64,000 bases of DNA from Euborellia annulipes (GCA_023213315.1 JAKCPI010015045.1:48843-112842), one strand, 5' to 3'. Shown: positions 44,029-56,103, numbered from the stretch's first letter. The notes: generated from the sequence alone by a model not told the origin. Numbers and translations: made by a program.

Positions 44029-45586
44029 GGTAAAGATATTTAAAATAACGAAAATACTTGAATATTTTGTTCATTTTGTTTATAAATAATAATAGATTGA
44101 TTGAATGATTTGATGTTCTGGAGCTTCTCTGCACTACGACCTTATAGATATATTATGCTCCCCGTATCACTCTCCGGGTACAAGGCCCCTGGAGAGGATT
44201 AATCTAGGAATGGTTCATGCCCATCCATCAGGCCCTCGGTGCCTGGTACTGGAGGGGATTATATTCCCATTGCCCCAGTAGAGACGCTCAACTTGGTTGA
44301 ATTTTTGTGGCAAGCAAGAGTTTTCAAATTTAAAACAATTTGCTTGTATATTTATTTCTATGTTTGGACTACCTATATGTGCGAACAAGCCAGGATGAAG
44401 TATTTGAAATCAAAGTAGAGGGCAAATTTATCAGGTGATCATTTACAATCACTGTTTGTAATTGGTGTGACAGATTTTAATCCTAACTACAAAGAAATAC
44501 TTCAAAAGAAAGCACAGTCCATCATTCCCATTAAAATTTGCATAAAATCTATTTCTATTATATTTTTTATAATTTGCCATATTTGTTTAGTGTAAGTAAA
44601 AAATAAAAGGATTTTTTAATTCTCATATTCACGTGGCCAGTTTCAAATAGATTTAAACCCTAATTTGGCCCTTGCGCCTGAAAGTTTGGACACCTCTGTC
44701 CTAGAAGGTCGTCTAGTTAGCTTCCAATTAAATGCGAAGCCAATAAAAAGGAATAACACTCTAAGTTGGAAAACCAAGAAAATAACAATTATAAATTTTG
44801 ACGTTATCTCTTTCTTTCTCTTTATAAGGTGTAGCCAAGTCACTGTGATTTTTTAAATTTGATACTTGCTTTCATTTGACGTTTCCATTTTGCACAAACG
44901 GTGTGGAATATTAATCTTGTCACTTCTTTAAAAGTCCAAGTGTTAATCGAATGGTATATCTTTTTTTTGTTTGGCATGTCCATTATAGTGCGTAATTAAT
45001 TCCCTTCATCTCCATTTAAATATGGCTATTCTTCGAAGCGAGCCTTCACTGGACCAGCACCTGAAAAAACATATTTCTGAATAGTTTTCAAAGGAGAGTA
45101 GGGGGGCTACCATTAAATAATAAAGATAAAATATAAACAAAAGATAAATTTTAATTTTAAAATTAATTTTAAAGATACCAAAAGAAAATAATGTATTTTT
45201 ATAATTTTGGGTAGCTAGTAAATTTTGAAAGAACAATATTATTGAAAGCCCATCTAGAAATAAAATATCAACAAAAAGAGTGAATATAGTCAAAATAATC
45301 TAAATTCTTGAGAAATGATATAAAAAATGACAAATTACCTAATTGTAATGTATTAATATATTGTGAATTAATTTGTAACCAGTTTAATTATAGAATAGAG
45401 AAATTCTAAGATTTGTACAGTTTAATAATTAATCGAGATTTAGAGCAGGGAGCACTTAAACAGGGAGAGAGATTACTTATTGATCAAAGCAGGATCATTT
45501 GCAAATTTAATTATTAATTTTATGATATTTTCAGGTAATTGTTAGTGTATTATTCTAAAAAAAATAAATAAAATTAATTAATTTAT
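44029..45586. other. Non-coding stretch
   Basis: Near 44670-44705 TTGCGCCTGAAAGTTTGG followed by ACACCTCTGTCC looks like a hAT right end; no left end was found. A weak minus-strand acceptor-like TTTTTTCAG|GTGCTGGTC near 45060 resembles the exon 2 start but stops at once. No gene is supported. Confidence 0.35.
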
Positions 45587-45906
45587 TTAAGATAGCAAAT
45601 TTGCGAGTAAGATTGGGCAAAATTGCACCCCCTGGAGTCGAACCAGAACCTCCACGCTTTCGCGGCGGGTGGACTACCCTTATCATAGGGCACAACATCT
45701 CGCATCCGTGAGATCTTTTTCTAGTCATTGAAATTTTAATTTCATTAGTATTATATAATAGGCGGGTTGTGCTTATTGGGCCGACGCCCTAGGATAAGGA
45801 TAGTCCACCCGCCGTGAAAGCGTGGAGGTCCTGGTTCGACTCCAGGGGGTGCAATTTTGCCCAATCTTAAGCACAAAAATATCTCGCAAACTTGCTATCT
45901 TAGACC
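45587..45906. repeat. Inverted repeat with tRNA-like arms
   Basis: Arms of about 105-120 bases face each other (AAGATAGCAAATTTGCGAG.. / ..CTCGCAAACTTGCTATCTTA). Each contains a tRNA-like segment, best seen on the plus strand at 45783-45858: TAGGATAAGGATAG (box-A-like), CCGTGAAAGCGTGGAGG, CTGGTTCGACTCCAGG (box B and T arm). The acceptor stem does not close, so a tRNA-derived repeat is more likely than a tRNA gene. Confidence 0.65.
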
Positions 45907-45977
45907 ATATATTGACTGGCTAATGAACAGTAAATAATATATCAATATGTAGGGGTTATAAGTGTTCAATCAGGATA

Positions 45978-46345
45978 GGTGAAAAGGAGAAGAAGAAAAT
46001 CCGCAGCTAGTATCTTGTATTTCATTATTTTATTGCCACCACGTTGACGTTTCGATTCCGATTGGGATCGAAATCAGGAGATTTGTCTTGCGACGTGACC
46101 ATTGTCTCTCTTGACCATTTGCTTTAAATTGTATCTTAACTAATAAAATTTATTTAGCCTATATTTATATCTCTTTGAGTTCTATATATAATATATATAT
46201 ATATTGAAATATACACATACATAACACCCACCTGATCTGAGGAGGATCCCAACCGGGATCGAAATGTCAATGGGGGAATAGTGGGAATAAAATAATGAAA
46301 TACAACTAGCTGCGGATTTTCTTCTTCTCCTCCTTTTCACCTATT
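45978..46345. mobile_element. Inverted-repeat element with ribozyme-like arms
   Basis: AGGTGAAAAGGAGAAGAAGA..CCGCAGCTAG faces CTAGCTGCGG..CTCCTTTTCACCT. Inner sequences carry GACGTTTCGATTCCG and the motif at 46225-46285. Confidence 0.65.
46225..46285 (+). ncRNA. Hammerhead-ribozyme-like motif with perfect helix II
   Basis: CTGAGGA, G, GATCCC-AACC-GGGATC (six exact pairs), GAAATGTC, then AATGGGGG..GTGGG partly facing CCCACCTGAT. All core bases are present; helix I is weaker than in the 38.7- and 39.2-kb copies. Confidence 0.5.
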
Positions 46346-46692
46346 CTAAAATAAATATGTATAAATATCCATTATTCTATTAAAGAACTTTTTTAGAAAT
46401 GTATCTAAAATTTTTATAATTAGAATTTTATACCTATATCCACCATTTTTTCTTTTAAATTAATATGACAACCGATTTCTTTTGGTAACAGTGAATTTTA
46501 AATGTAATTTAATATTAAAGGTCTACTAATAAGATTGAAGAAAATTAAAAAAAAGCTTAAAGGAAAATTCTCAAAGGAAAAGGATCTAAGTATTATGTGA
46601 CATGACAATTATGTATGATAAAAGAATGAAAGAAAATGGGAAAAATTATATCATTCAATCAATTTTAAAATGAATTTGAAGGTGAAAGATCA

Positions 46693-47113
46693 CAGTGGTG
46701 TCATTTCAACTTTTTCTTGGGGGGGGGGGGCAAATTTTTTCCCGGGGGGGGGGGGGGGGTAAACTTTTTTTTTCTTAAAATTTACTTACAAATGGGTACT
46801 CAAATTTGGCCAAAACATATTTTATTTAATTAATTGTTTAATTTTGTACAGTTTGTATACTCATAGATGTATTTTGGAGTATTTTATTTAGAATAATATA
46901 AAATTTTATAAAAATCAGAGCCCTTGGGGGGGGGGGGGGCAAATGCCTATTAACATTATAACGTTATATACTTAATAATTAAAAAATGTATTCATAATAT
47001 CTAATCATAATTTTCATAAATTTTTTATTAATTCCCATAATTTTTGGATAATAAAAACTATTTTCATTTTTCATTGCATTTGCCCCCCTCCCCCCCCCCA
47101 AATGACGCCACTG
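46693..47113. mobile_element. hAT-like MITE, complete
   Basis: CAGTGGTGTCATTTCAAC at the left and CAAATGACGCCACTG at the right, inner G/C runs, and the exact 8-bp duplication AAAGATCA (46685-46692, 47114-47121). Confidence 0.9.
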
Positions 47114-47121
47114 AAAGATCA

Positions 47122-47542
47122 GAATAAAATTAACGAAAAGTTTCTTGGTTCAGTCACTCTTAAAAATAAAAAAATTTGCATTAAGACATTTTATAAATTC
47201 CGTTAATTAAAAAATAAATTAATGAGAGAAATTTGCTATTCTTCCTTGTTAATTTTGTTCTTGCTAGGGATATTTTCCGAGATTAGTAAAAACATGTTAT
47301 TTATTTGTATTTACTGGTGGCTTATTAGGGTAATATATATATATATATATATTTTGAACTCATAAAATGACTATTTGATGTAATATTTAAGTAAATATGT
47401 GTATTTATTTGGTATTGATCCAAACCTAACCTTAACTGAAATAGCAGTGAGAAAAACAAAATAAATATACAGTATAATGATAGCAGCCTTATCTCATTAA
47501 TTTTCTTTTAGTTGTAAAATTGAAAATTACCTAATAATATAG
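47122..47542. other. Non-coding stretch
   Basis: AT-rich with a (TA)n run near 47332. Nothing else. Confidence 0.4.
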
Positions 47543-47722
47543 CTAGGTATATATTTCTTCGCCCTCTCTAAAGTGTCTCGTTCCATCCACTTCATATTGT
47601 GGTTGAAGAGTATTTTCCAAGTTGTCTGGAAATGATGATCCGAAATCGGGCACTAGAGTGGCGCAAGAGCAAGTTACTGGAACCACAGAAGTTGAATGAA
47701 TGGAATCTCTTCTCTTGAGGGG
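47543..47722 (-). CDS. Short open frame, unknown protein, possible terminal exon
   Basis: 59 codons without a start read PLKRRDSIHSTSVVPVTCSC, then LVPDFGSSFPDNLENTLQPQ and EVDGTRHFREGEEIYT, stop. Composition and balanced residue use look like a real protein and GC is above the surroundings. Acceptor-like AG sites occur at the 5' side. No family is recognised. Confidence 0.3.
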   Translation of the reverse strand, partial: PLKRRDSIHSTSVVPVTCSCATLVPDFGSSFPDNLENTLQPQYEVDGTRHFREGEEIYT

Positions 47723-47729
47723 TTAATTT

Positions 47730-49084
47730 GCCATCTAGCAGTCATCTTGTTCCAAAATATTGAGAGATAATAGAGAAACGTGCCTGCTTTAAAAAAAAAG
47801 ATAAAAAAAGATGATGAAAATAAATGAATGCAAAAAGAAAATAATATTTAAAAAAAAAATAAATAAAAATGCTTGTAGAAAATATTTTAAAATTTTTAAA
47901 ATTTAATTTCCTATTGATTTTTTATTATTCAGGGTCGCTATACCACTTAGTGGATAAAATTCAAGGTAGGGAATATATCTATAAATATTTTTTTTCCCAA
48001 TGATTCCGGATATTTACTGATTATAGTGTAATAATTGATAACTTTTAAAAATAATTATAGAGCTTTTGAAATAGCAAATCGGAGACTTAATTATTAAATT
48101 TATTAGAGTGGTTTTTAAAGTAGTTGTATATTTTTCAAATTAAACAACTCAGTCACGAAGGATCTTTTAATAAAATTTCCATTTCAGATGTATAATTTAC
48201 ATTTTGCCAGCTCATTTGATTAGAGAGCCATTATTGGCATTTATTTAACAAGGAGGATTTATTTTATTATAGAGAAACTTGGAATACAATACATTGTGTC
48301 AATTTATTAACTAAGAACACCAGAGGAAGGGCATTCAGAGTTCTTTTATCACAAGGCACACATTTAATTAGAGTACAGTAGCAGAATTGAGTGAATAGGA
48401 AGTATGTGAAGTTAAAAGTTAAAAAAAAAATTGAAACAACTGAGCAAAAATTTAGCTATACAAAAGTTTTTTATTCTAAAAGATGGTACCGGTATTTCTA
48501 TTTGATAGATGTCAAGAAGTATGTGAAGAGCCATCACCCATTATCTTAATTCTGCAACTGAATCAACGATGACAATAACTTACTCGTGTTAAGGCTGGTT
48601 TTTCCCTTTCTATAACGTCGAATATTGGAATCTCAGGCCACTGTTCAGAGGTCCACATCTTGTGGGTACGTAGATGGAGACCACGAGCTGCCCGAGCTGG
48701 GACAGGCAGTCCTTCAGTTCTTTATAAGTCTGTCTCTTTCTTCAGGCGTCAGACCGGGCGACGGGTCGGCTTGTCCTATTTATTCAGTCGCAAAACCTCA
48801 TGATAAGGTTGGAGGGAAAAAGTAAGGTCCGCCGACCCCGCATCTCGGGAATAAGACGAGATCAGAAGAAGATTGTAATCTCAGGCCAAGGCACGACATC
48901 GTCATGTTTTGCAAAAAAATCAGATCAGGCCATAAGAAATTATCCTAAAAAAAAAAAAATCATATAAGACATTCGAATTGTTTACCAAAGCTAAGCTAGG
49001 TCTTCAGCGAGCCCAATAAATAATTAAACTCCTTTTTTAAAAACAGGAATTCATAATTTACATGAGAAGCGTTCATTATAAGCA
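47730..49084. other. Stretch with a GC-richer segment at 48610-48900
   Basis: The minus strand of 48620-48850 reads MRFCD, stop, INRTSRPVARSDA, stop, RKRQTYKELKDCLSQLGQLV in one frame, which could be a decayed ORF. ATCTCAGGCCA occurs at both ends of the segment. Neither strand gives a convincing gene. Confidence 0.3.
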
Positions 49085-49330
49085 GGTCCTCGGGCTTGGT
49101 ATATGGGTTAGCGTGCTAGCCTTGTATACCAAGGGCCGCGGGTTCGGATCCCAGGCAGTTCGATGATTTTAGTAAAGCTCATTTGGATACCAAATGGCTT
49201 AAATAAGAATGCCTCGTCCCCAAATCTTTATATTAATTATTCAACGGTTTTCGACAAAGCTTTATATTGCCTGAGTTGCCGAAAAGACTGTGATTGTGTG
49301 TGTGAGTGTGATTGAAGAAAAGTGTTTTTT
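49085..49330 (+). repeat. tRNA-derived SINE, nearly complete
   Basis: CTCGGGCTTGGTATATGGG (head), GCGGGTTCGGATCCC (box B region), the CATTTGGATACCAAATGGC stem and a GTGTGTGAGTGTG tail. Same family as 9655-9896. Confidence 0.75.
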
Positions 49331-49805
49331 TAAGAAAAAAAAAATTATAAGTTGTATATAAACAAACAATTAATATAAAGAAAGACTATGTATGCTATTT
49401 GTTATCTAGTGCTAAATAAACTAGTAAGATCAAAAGCAAACCTTTACGTTCTCTTGGGCTGACATTTCGATGTTATATTTATTAATGTAATATTAATCCA
49501 AACTTATACAAACAAAAATTTAATTAAGATGCATTCACTATTGGTTAATTATCAAACCAAAAATTAAAAACTTAATTTACGAACTTTTAAAGATATCAAA
49601 TGCAAAGGAGAAAGAGCTGAACTGAAGTGAATCCATCCAATGGCGTCTTAAAGAAATCTGGCAACAGCGCGCCTCTTTTTTCTAACGCGCGTTTTCTTGG
49701 TGACTTATGCAAAAATAGAAAAAAAATTATTTATTTTTATTAATCCTAATTAATTGATATTATTAAATAAAGTGAATAGATGAGTATCCGTCTGTATGTC
49801 GTGTT

Positions 49806-49920
49806 TTTTTTTTAAATTTGTTTAAGGTCTTTTTCGGCAGCTAAGGCTATTTATTTTCCCGCTTGGGTCGGGAAGCAAACCCGGGACCCTGGGCACGAGA
49901 AGCTAACGGGTCACGGGCAT
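49806..49920 (-). repeat. SINE fragment
   Basis: The reverse complement has a tRNA-like head (CTCGTGCCCAGGGTCCCGGG) and GCCTTAGCTGCCGAAAAAG. Confidence 0.5.
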
Positions 49921-50099
49921 GACTATCTTTAAATGTTGTTTAATTAATGTATTTTAAATATTTGTCCTAGCAAGGGATGTAAAAAAAAGGAATTAAAGAT
50001 AAAAATAGTATTTTTTAAATCAGCTGTGCGGGTTTAATGACATTGCATTTATCAAAAAGGTCAAGTTCAAAGTTTATTACCCTATTTTTTTTTTTTTTT

Positions 50100-50214
50100 T
50101 TTTAACACTCACTTTTTTCTTATTGGCTTAAATAAATCGGACTGCCTAAGGTCCGAACCCGCGAATTTGGTATACCAGGTAGCACGCTAACCCCTACACG
50201 AAGCCCCGAGAGCA
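50100..50214 (-). repeat. tRNA-derived SINE with internal deletion
   Basis: The reverse complement reads CTCTCGGGGCTTCGTGTAGG, GGTTAGCGTGCTACC, GGGTTCGGACCTTAGG and CAGTCCGATTTATTTAAGCC, then jumps to the AAAAAAGTGAGTGTT tail. Confidence 0.65.
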
Positions 50215-50249
50215 TTACCCTATTTATGAAAAAAAAAAAAATATTTATT

Positions 50250-50420
50250 TTTTAATGGACCAAACACCCCAATATCCCACAAGAAACAAAGCCAGGATCT
50301 CGAACCTAGACTGAGGGTCCAGTGGCCTAATGCAAAGGATAGAACACCGATACCCTGGAAAGGCTGGAGATCCTGGGTTTGATTCCCGTAGGCCATGGGA
50401 CGTTTGGCACACCAACAAAT
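50250..50420 (+). repeat. tRNA-like SINE of another family
   Basis: GTGGCCTAATGCAAAGGATAG (box-A-like) and GATCCTGGGTTTGATTCCCG (box-B-like), ending GACGTTTGGC. A related piece lies at 33035-33135. Confidence 0.45.
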
Positions 50421-50764
50421 AAACAACTCACAAAATTTGATGACTTATTAAATCGGAATCGAGTAATTCATTGAATAATACGAGGATTAACTTGTGGGAG
50501 AGTCCCACCAGTTTTTTTTATTATTAATTAATTATTTAATAAAGAATTTTCGTTAGAGATAAATTATTTGTATGAAAGACCCCTCACCTAGGATGATTAT
50601 CACTAACACTTTTAATGCCAAACTGATTAAGTCGATAAAACAAAAAGGAAAAAAAATTTAAAAAGTAAAAATTAAAGTTTTTATACATCTTAAATCTGTC
50701 CAGAGAGGGAAGGGGTGATCCCCTACTTTTTCAAATGTATATTCTCATTTTGCTTTCAAAATTT

Positions 50765-50835
50765 GGTAACCAAATGGCTTAAATAAAATTATCGGACTGC
50801 CTGGGATCCGAACCCTCGACCCTTAGTATACAAGG
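50765..50835 (-). repeat. Main SINE fragment
   Basis: The reverse complement contains CCTTGTATACTAAGGGTCG, GGGTTCGGATCCC and CAGTCCGATAATTTTATTT. Confidence 0.55.
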
Positions 50836-51265
50836 CAGAGATGTAAAATTTATAAACATGGGAAAATGTTTATATTTTGTTACCATGGCAACCATTTCTC
50901 CTACGGAGTACAAGAGTAAAGTGTGCTTCAGAAGACTTCAAGGGCAAAATGAGAATATACATTTTAAAGAACATCTAAAAAATAATTAAGTTTTGAATTT
51001 TAAACAAAATCGCTGAAGCGAATTTTGAGAAAATCGAAAAAAACTGAAAAAGTACATCAGTAAAGTACTAGTACTTTTTGGCCGATTTTGTTCAAAAGCT
51101 TCGTGACACGTTCCAGAGGGGTACTTAACTTAAATATAAAATTTCAACCTCCTAACTCTTTTCGTTCTTGAGATATTTTGTTCACAGACACACAGACAGA
51201 CCACCTCAAAACGTGTATATCCATCGAAATCTCGACATGGAATTTTCGACATGAATTCAATACTT

Positions 51266-51307
<42 letters not shown>

Positions 51308-51320
51308 TAGGTAAGAGAAG
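50836..51320 (-). repeat. Family H copy, minus strand, with a (TA)n at its end
   Basis: An intact X-box at 50879, the AGTACTAGTACTTT block and CATCGAAATCTCGACATGG. It ends in an expanded (AT)n run (about 51265-51303) and GGTAAGAGAAGG. The terminal hairpin is lost. Confidence 0.7.
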
Positions 51321-52059
51321 GTAAAGAGTAAAGCCTGGGTAAAATTAGAGTTTTATTAAAATTTCAAAAATAATTTTTATTGTGACATTGACAATGAGAC
51401 AGATATGGCTTGTTTTGTTTAAATAATAAACAGACAAGCGTTGAAAATAAACGACGACAGCTCCGAGTAATTGGCCTTGTGCGAATCATCTTAGCGAATC
51501 CAGCTACCATTTAATACCAGGTCGGTCCCACTGATGAAGATAAATTATCTCAGCTCTCAGGGACGTACTTATTGTTTGCTCAATTACATCAATTAAAAAT
51601 TAAACATAAACATCTAATTCATAAAACCGGAAATAATTTTATCTTTTTTTTAACAAAAATAGTCATCATTCTTGACGTAAAATAATTTCGCCTATTAAGA
51701 AACATTTTTGGCAAAAAAAGGTAGGATTTGTGGTTCTAAACATCCCAAGAAAAACCATCCAAGACCAGTGGCCTCATTTTAACTTTTTCTTGGGAGGGGG
51801 GGGGGCAAACTTTTTTTTTTTTTTTTAATTTACTTACAAATAGGTACTGTCCAAGACTTTGAAAACTTTAATACAAATAATAAAGACATTTGTTATATAA
51901 AATTTTCTCTTTTGTTAAAACTCAAATAGTTTTGGCGTGAGGGAGGCAAATTACATGACCTATTATCACATTTATAGTATTTATTGCCCTTTAAGCATTT
52001 TTTACTATAATAATTTTTTTTTTTTTTTTACGTTTATTAGTAGGCCTACCTATTTTTTT
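51321..52059. other. Non-coding stretch with a hAT-like left end
   Basis: From 51766 CAGTGGCCTCATTTTAAC with a G run matches the left end of the element at 46693; the right end is missing. The rest is AT-rich. Confidence 0.45.
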
Positions 52060-52620
52060 TTCGAACAAAATGGACTCTAGCGATTTTGATTAAAATTCAA
52101 AAACCAATTTTACATGCTCTTATCAGTAAAATTTTTCGTGAAAATTGTTTGAAGTACACTGATGTAGCCTACTTTTTCGTTTGATTTTCTCAAAATTGGC
52201 TGTAACGATTTTGATTAAAATTTATAAATCAATTATTTTTTAAATCCTCTTTAAAAATGTTTGAAGCACACAATAACTGAGAGTATTTCAGATTTTTCAA
52301 ATTCATTTTCCGGCTCTTCCTTCCATAGTGCCAATGTTAAATCCCTCTGGGGATTTACATGTAAATTTCGATTCAAAAGATGGAGTCCACTTTGGAACTT
52401 TTTACAAATTTTCCAATTTCTATGAAATTTTGTATTTATTTAGGATTCTCTTTTATGTAGGCTATAAAATATCCAAATATTTAAAACTCAAGTTTGGAAC
52501 TAAAGTGCTATGGGAAACTAAATATATCCCGACACAAAAACATCTGGTGTGACAAGCACAGTACACAACTTTTTCTTACCTTTGGTAATCGAAAGTTGTT
52601 GCTGTCACACCAGATTTTTA
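52060..52620 (+). repeat. Family H copy, diverged body with intact hairpin
   Basis: GCGATTTTGATTAAAATTC repeats in the body and the right-end hairpin ATCTGGTGTGACAAGCACAG.. / ..GCTGTCACACCAGAT is recognisable. The X-box region is lost. Confidence 0.6.
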
Positions 52621-53854
52621 ACATTAAATTTTGTCGCTAATCCGTCCCGTCCTCCCCTTGTCGTTTAATTTTTATCTCCACAATACATGTTTGTGTTTTG
52701 TTTATGACTCTTATGAAACACCATAAAAGTTTCTTATTTAGAGGGATGGATTTGACTCCTCTGTCTAAATACAAAGTTTTAACGATGCAAAGATAAACAA
52801 ACTAGAAAATTTTCGTTCTTTTTCAAAAATGCAAATTTGTCTTATTTTAACAAACTGAAAATACCACAGATAAATTTATTTTGTTTGAATAGATGAAGAG
52901 TGGAAAATATTGTTTAATTAATTTATTAAATTTCAAGCCGCCACTGCTGTCTGTAGAAAATGAATGGAATCTGCCCGGCCCCTTTCACATGGCAGTCAAC
53001 TCGTCCGCCTGGCGGATTCACGCCCAGACTTGACCAGGTTTTTTTTTGTCTTTTTCCCTGTTGTTTTTAATTCAAAATTTCGCTGTATGAGTGACTCATC
53101 TAATTTTATTGACAAAATTATATTTCTTCGCTAGCGTAGATAATTATTCAACATCAAAAAAAAAAGTCTTCTATTTCAATTAGATTTTAATTTTCGAAAC
53201 AAGGAGAGAAAAATGTTAATAGAAGAAAGAGGACAAAATTTAAATGAGTTTTGATTAATTGTTAGAGATTAGGTTTAAAAAAGTTCAAGGTTTTTTTTTT
53301 ATTTCATAGAATCCGGAGAAAGAATTTTCCTAAAGGGACGATGGAATGGACAAAATGAATTTATATATGTAGTTCAGGTGATGCTGCATATTAGAGGTAT
53401 TTAAATTTAGAATAAAAAATTTATAACGCGTTCCCTTTCGGAAACAATTAAGAGCATCCAATAGTTATTATTGGGGCTTAATTAGATCATATCCTCGAGG
53501 CAGGGTGGGAGTTAGGGCCGAAATTTCTTGAGGCTAGATTTTCCATTTACTCTTAATGGGATTTTGAGGTCATCTGCATTTATATCTCATTCAAATGAAA
53601 TAATCTAGGGAAGGGGTAGGAGAACTTGCGGCTTTCTAAGATCTAATTTACCTTTATATTATGGTTAGATTCTTTACTATTTATTATAGGTAAAGCAGCC
53701 TCAGATCGTCCAAAAATTCTAATAAAATTACAATAAGCATATAAAATCTTTGAAAATAAATCGCAATTGTTTGGGAATTATTACAAAAATAAAAAGGAGC
53801 AGGGCGTCTGAAATGTTTCAAATAAAATGCTGGTGAGCAAAAAGTTTTAAAATA
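52621..53854. other. Non-coding stretch
   Basis: AT-rich unique sequence; a slightly GC-richer patch at 52970-53040 has no open frame I would support. Confidence 0.4.
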
Positions 53855-54410
53855 AAAAATCTGGTGTGAATTGACGCCCAGAACACAACTTTCTGTACAT
53901 TCTGTAATTGAAAGTTGGGTTTTGAGCTTGTCTTGGGTCATAGAATATTTTTAGTTTCCGGTTGGACATTATAATTCTAGATGTGAAATTTACCTATAAT
54001 ATACATAAAAAAATATTTATATTTTAATAACATGGCAAATATTTCTTCTCTTTCCTATAAAGTCTAAGAGTAAAGTGTGCTTTAATTTTGAAAACAAAAT
54101 GATAATATACATTTTGAAGAGCATCAAAAAAATTAATTGATTTATGAATTTTATTCAAAATCTTTAGAGTGAATTTTGAGAAAATCGAAAAAACTGAAAA
54201 AGTACATCAGCAAAGTACAATTAATAGTAGCCTACTCTTTGACCGATTTTGTCCGTGTTACGTCCCAGGGGGTACCTAACTTAAAAATCAAATTTCAACT
54301 TTCTAGCTTATTTCGTTCTGGTGATATGTGTTCACAGACCATTTTACGGGACTCACTTTTTTGGACTCAGGGGAATTCAAAACGTGTATTTCCATAAAAA
54401 TCTCAACATT
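53855..54410 (-). repeat. Family H copy, minus strand, diverged
   Basis: It starts with the hairpin ATCTGGTGTGAATTGACGCC and continues to CATAAAAATCTCAACATTG. The X-box has decayed to AATAACATGGCAAAT. Confidence 0.6.
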
Positions 54411-54656
54411 GTAAAATGTCTTAAGGCTCATTAAAAAATATTGATAATTGTCGAAAGAGCAACATGACGCTTGCAAGTCTTTAAGTTGTAAGGGTTAGCA
54501 AAGAGGTGAAATTCACTGGAGTGTCAATAGTTCTCCGAAATATTTGGAAATATCTCTTGTTAATTAATAAAAAATTGCTGAAAATTTAGCGCTGTTTCTC
54601 AAATAATAAATTTTTGTCCCATTGACGGGATGCGAACCCGGTGGGGGCGGTTGGTT

Positions 54657-54841
54657 CAGGGCCGGATATAGGGGGGGGCAGTGGGTGCGTGTGCCCCGGG
54701 CGCCAGATATCAGGGGGGGGAATTAAAGAAAGATTTACTAAAAAAAAGGTAAAATGATATGAATTTTGTATAGAAAATTTTAAGGAGGGGGCGGCAAATT
54801 AAATTTTGCCCCTCCTAAAAAATATCGTAGTTCCGGCCCTG
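54657..54841. mobile_element. Short hAT-like MITE, complete
   Basis: CAGGGCCGGATATAGG and TAGTTCCGGCCCTG ends with the exact 8-bp duplication GGTTGGTT (54649-54656, 54842-54849). Confidence 0.88.
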
Positions 54842-55056
54842 GGTTGGTTGGAAGATCTATTTACAAGAGGGGCTCTCTGGGGGATGAAATTTTCTTAAAA
54901 AATAACTTCAAATACTAGCACCATAAAGGTGATTTGAGACTTAAAATTGATAGCTTAAAATAAATGTAAAAATATATTTTAGATAAAAAAATATTATAAT
55001 TTCTTTAGCTGACTAGGGGCGGTCGCCCCCACCCTTTATAATCCGTGCCTATCAGG

Positions 55057-55312
55057 CAGTGGCTTAACTCGCGCCCAGGGCACAAGACCTTTTTAGCGCC
55101 CCCTCCCATTCGAAAAGCATATATTATATGTAAAATATACAAAATTATTATATTACACTGGCACTAAATATAAAATATATTTTCCAGAAATCAATTATAA
55201 TAAAAATTAAAATTATCCAGCAATTTTTTGATTTGCGGACCATTTGGCGCCCCTTTGTGAGTAGCGCCCGGGGCATGATGACCTCCCTTACCCCCATCTC
55301 GCTACGCCACTG
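55057..55312. mobile_element. hAT-like MITE
   Basis: CAGTGGCTTAACTCGCGCCC at the left and CTCGCTACGCCACTG at the right. The flanks CTATCAGG and CTGTCAGG agree at seven of eight positions. Confidence 0.75.
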
Positions 55313-55320
55313 CTGTCAGG

Positions 55321-56065
55321 TTGGCCTCTGTAGAGTAATTGAAATATCTACATTAAGATTGTACGAAAGATAATTTTATCAAGCTTTTCTACCCACTTTT
55401 TGTTAATTTGGCTATTTAGTTAGTTACATGAACCTCACCCTTTGATTATAAAAAGGTAATTTTATTTTTTTGCGACCTCTAAAAAGGTCATAGAGGGGGA
55501 GATTTGTCAAGTACGAATTAGATATAGACTTAATCCAAAAATAACCCTTATGAAATATCATTCTATATACGTTAAAAAAAACTCTCTAGCTAAATTTATC
55601 TACACTATTTCCGTTTCATATTTTTGATTTATTATTTATGAAAAAATACAGAACCTGAATTTTTTTGTTTCAACTATTATTTCTAGAGACACAGAGAAAT
55701 TAAATTAAAAATGAGCTTGAGAAAATTAAAAATTAATTAAAAATGTATGTTATTTTGTTATAAAATCTAAATTTAATTTTCTATATTTAGATTTAATCTA
55801 TTTAAAGAGTGAGTGTATTAGTTCGTGACCTCGGATTGTTGTTGATTTCGTTGTCTCGGTTGTTGTTGTTGTTGTTGTTGTTAAGTTCTATTTAATTATC
55901 CTCTTGCCAAAAGAGTGATTACTCTCTTTGTCCTTTGTCGAAAGGGGAGAATTATCGCTTTTTCTAAGGGGTTGGTAATTTTTTATTTAAGAGGCGTTTA
56001 ATGACTTGTAAAATTTGGATAAATTATCAAAAAAAAAAATTTTAAAAACAATTCACTAGTATTTA

Positions 56066-56103
<38 letters not shown>

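Noticed and set aside
44665..45293. ORFs on both strands near 44.7-45.3 kb
   Set aside because: Low-complexity Phe/Ile/Lys composition typical of AT-rich non-coding DNA.
45783..45858. Possible functional tRNA gene
   Set aside because: Box B and T arm are good but the acceptor stem does not pair, and the sequence is duplicated as a transposon-like inverted repeat.
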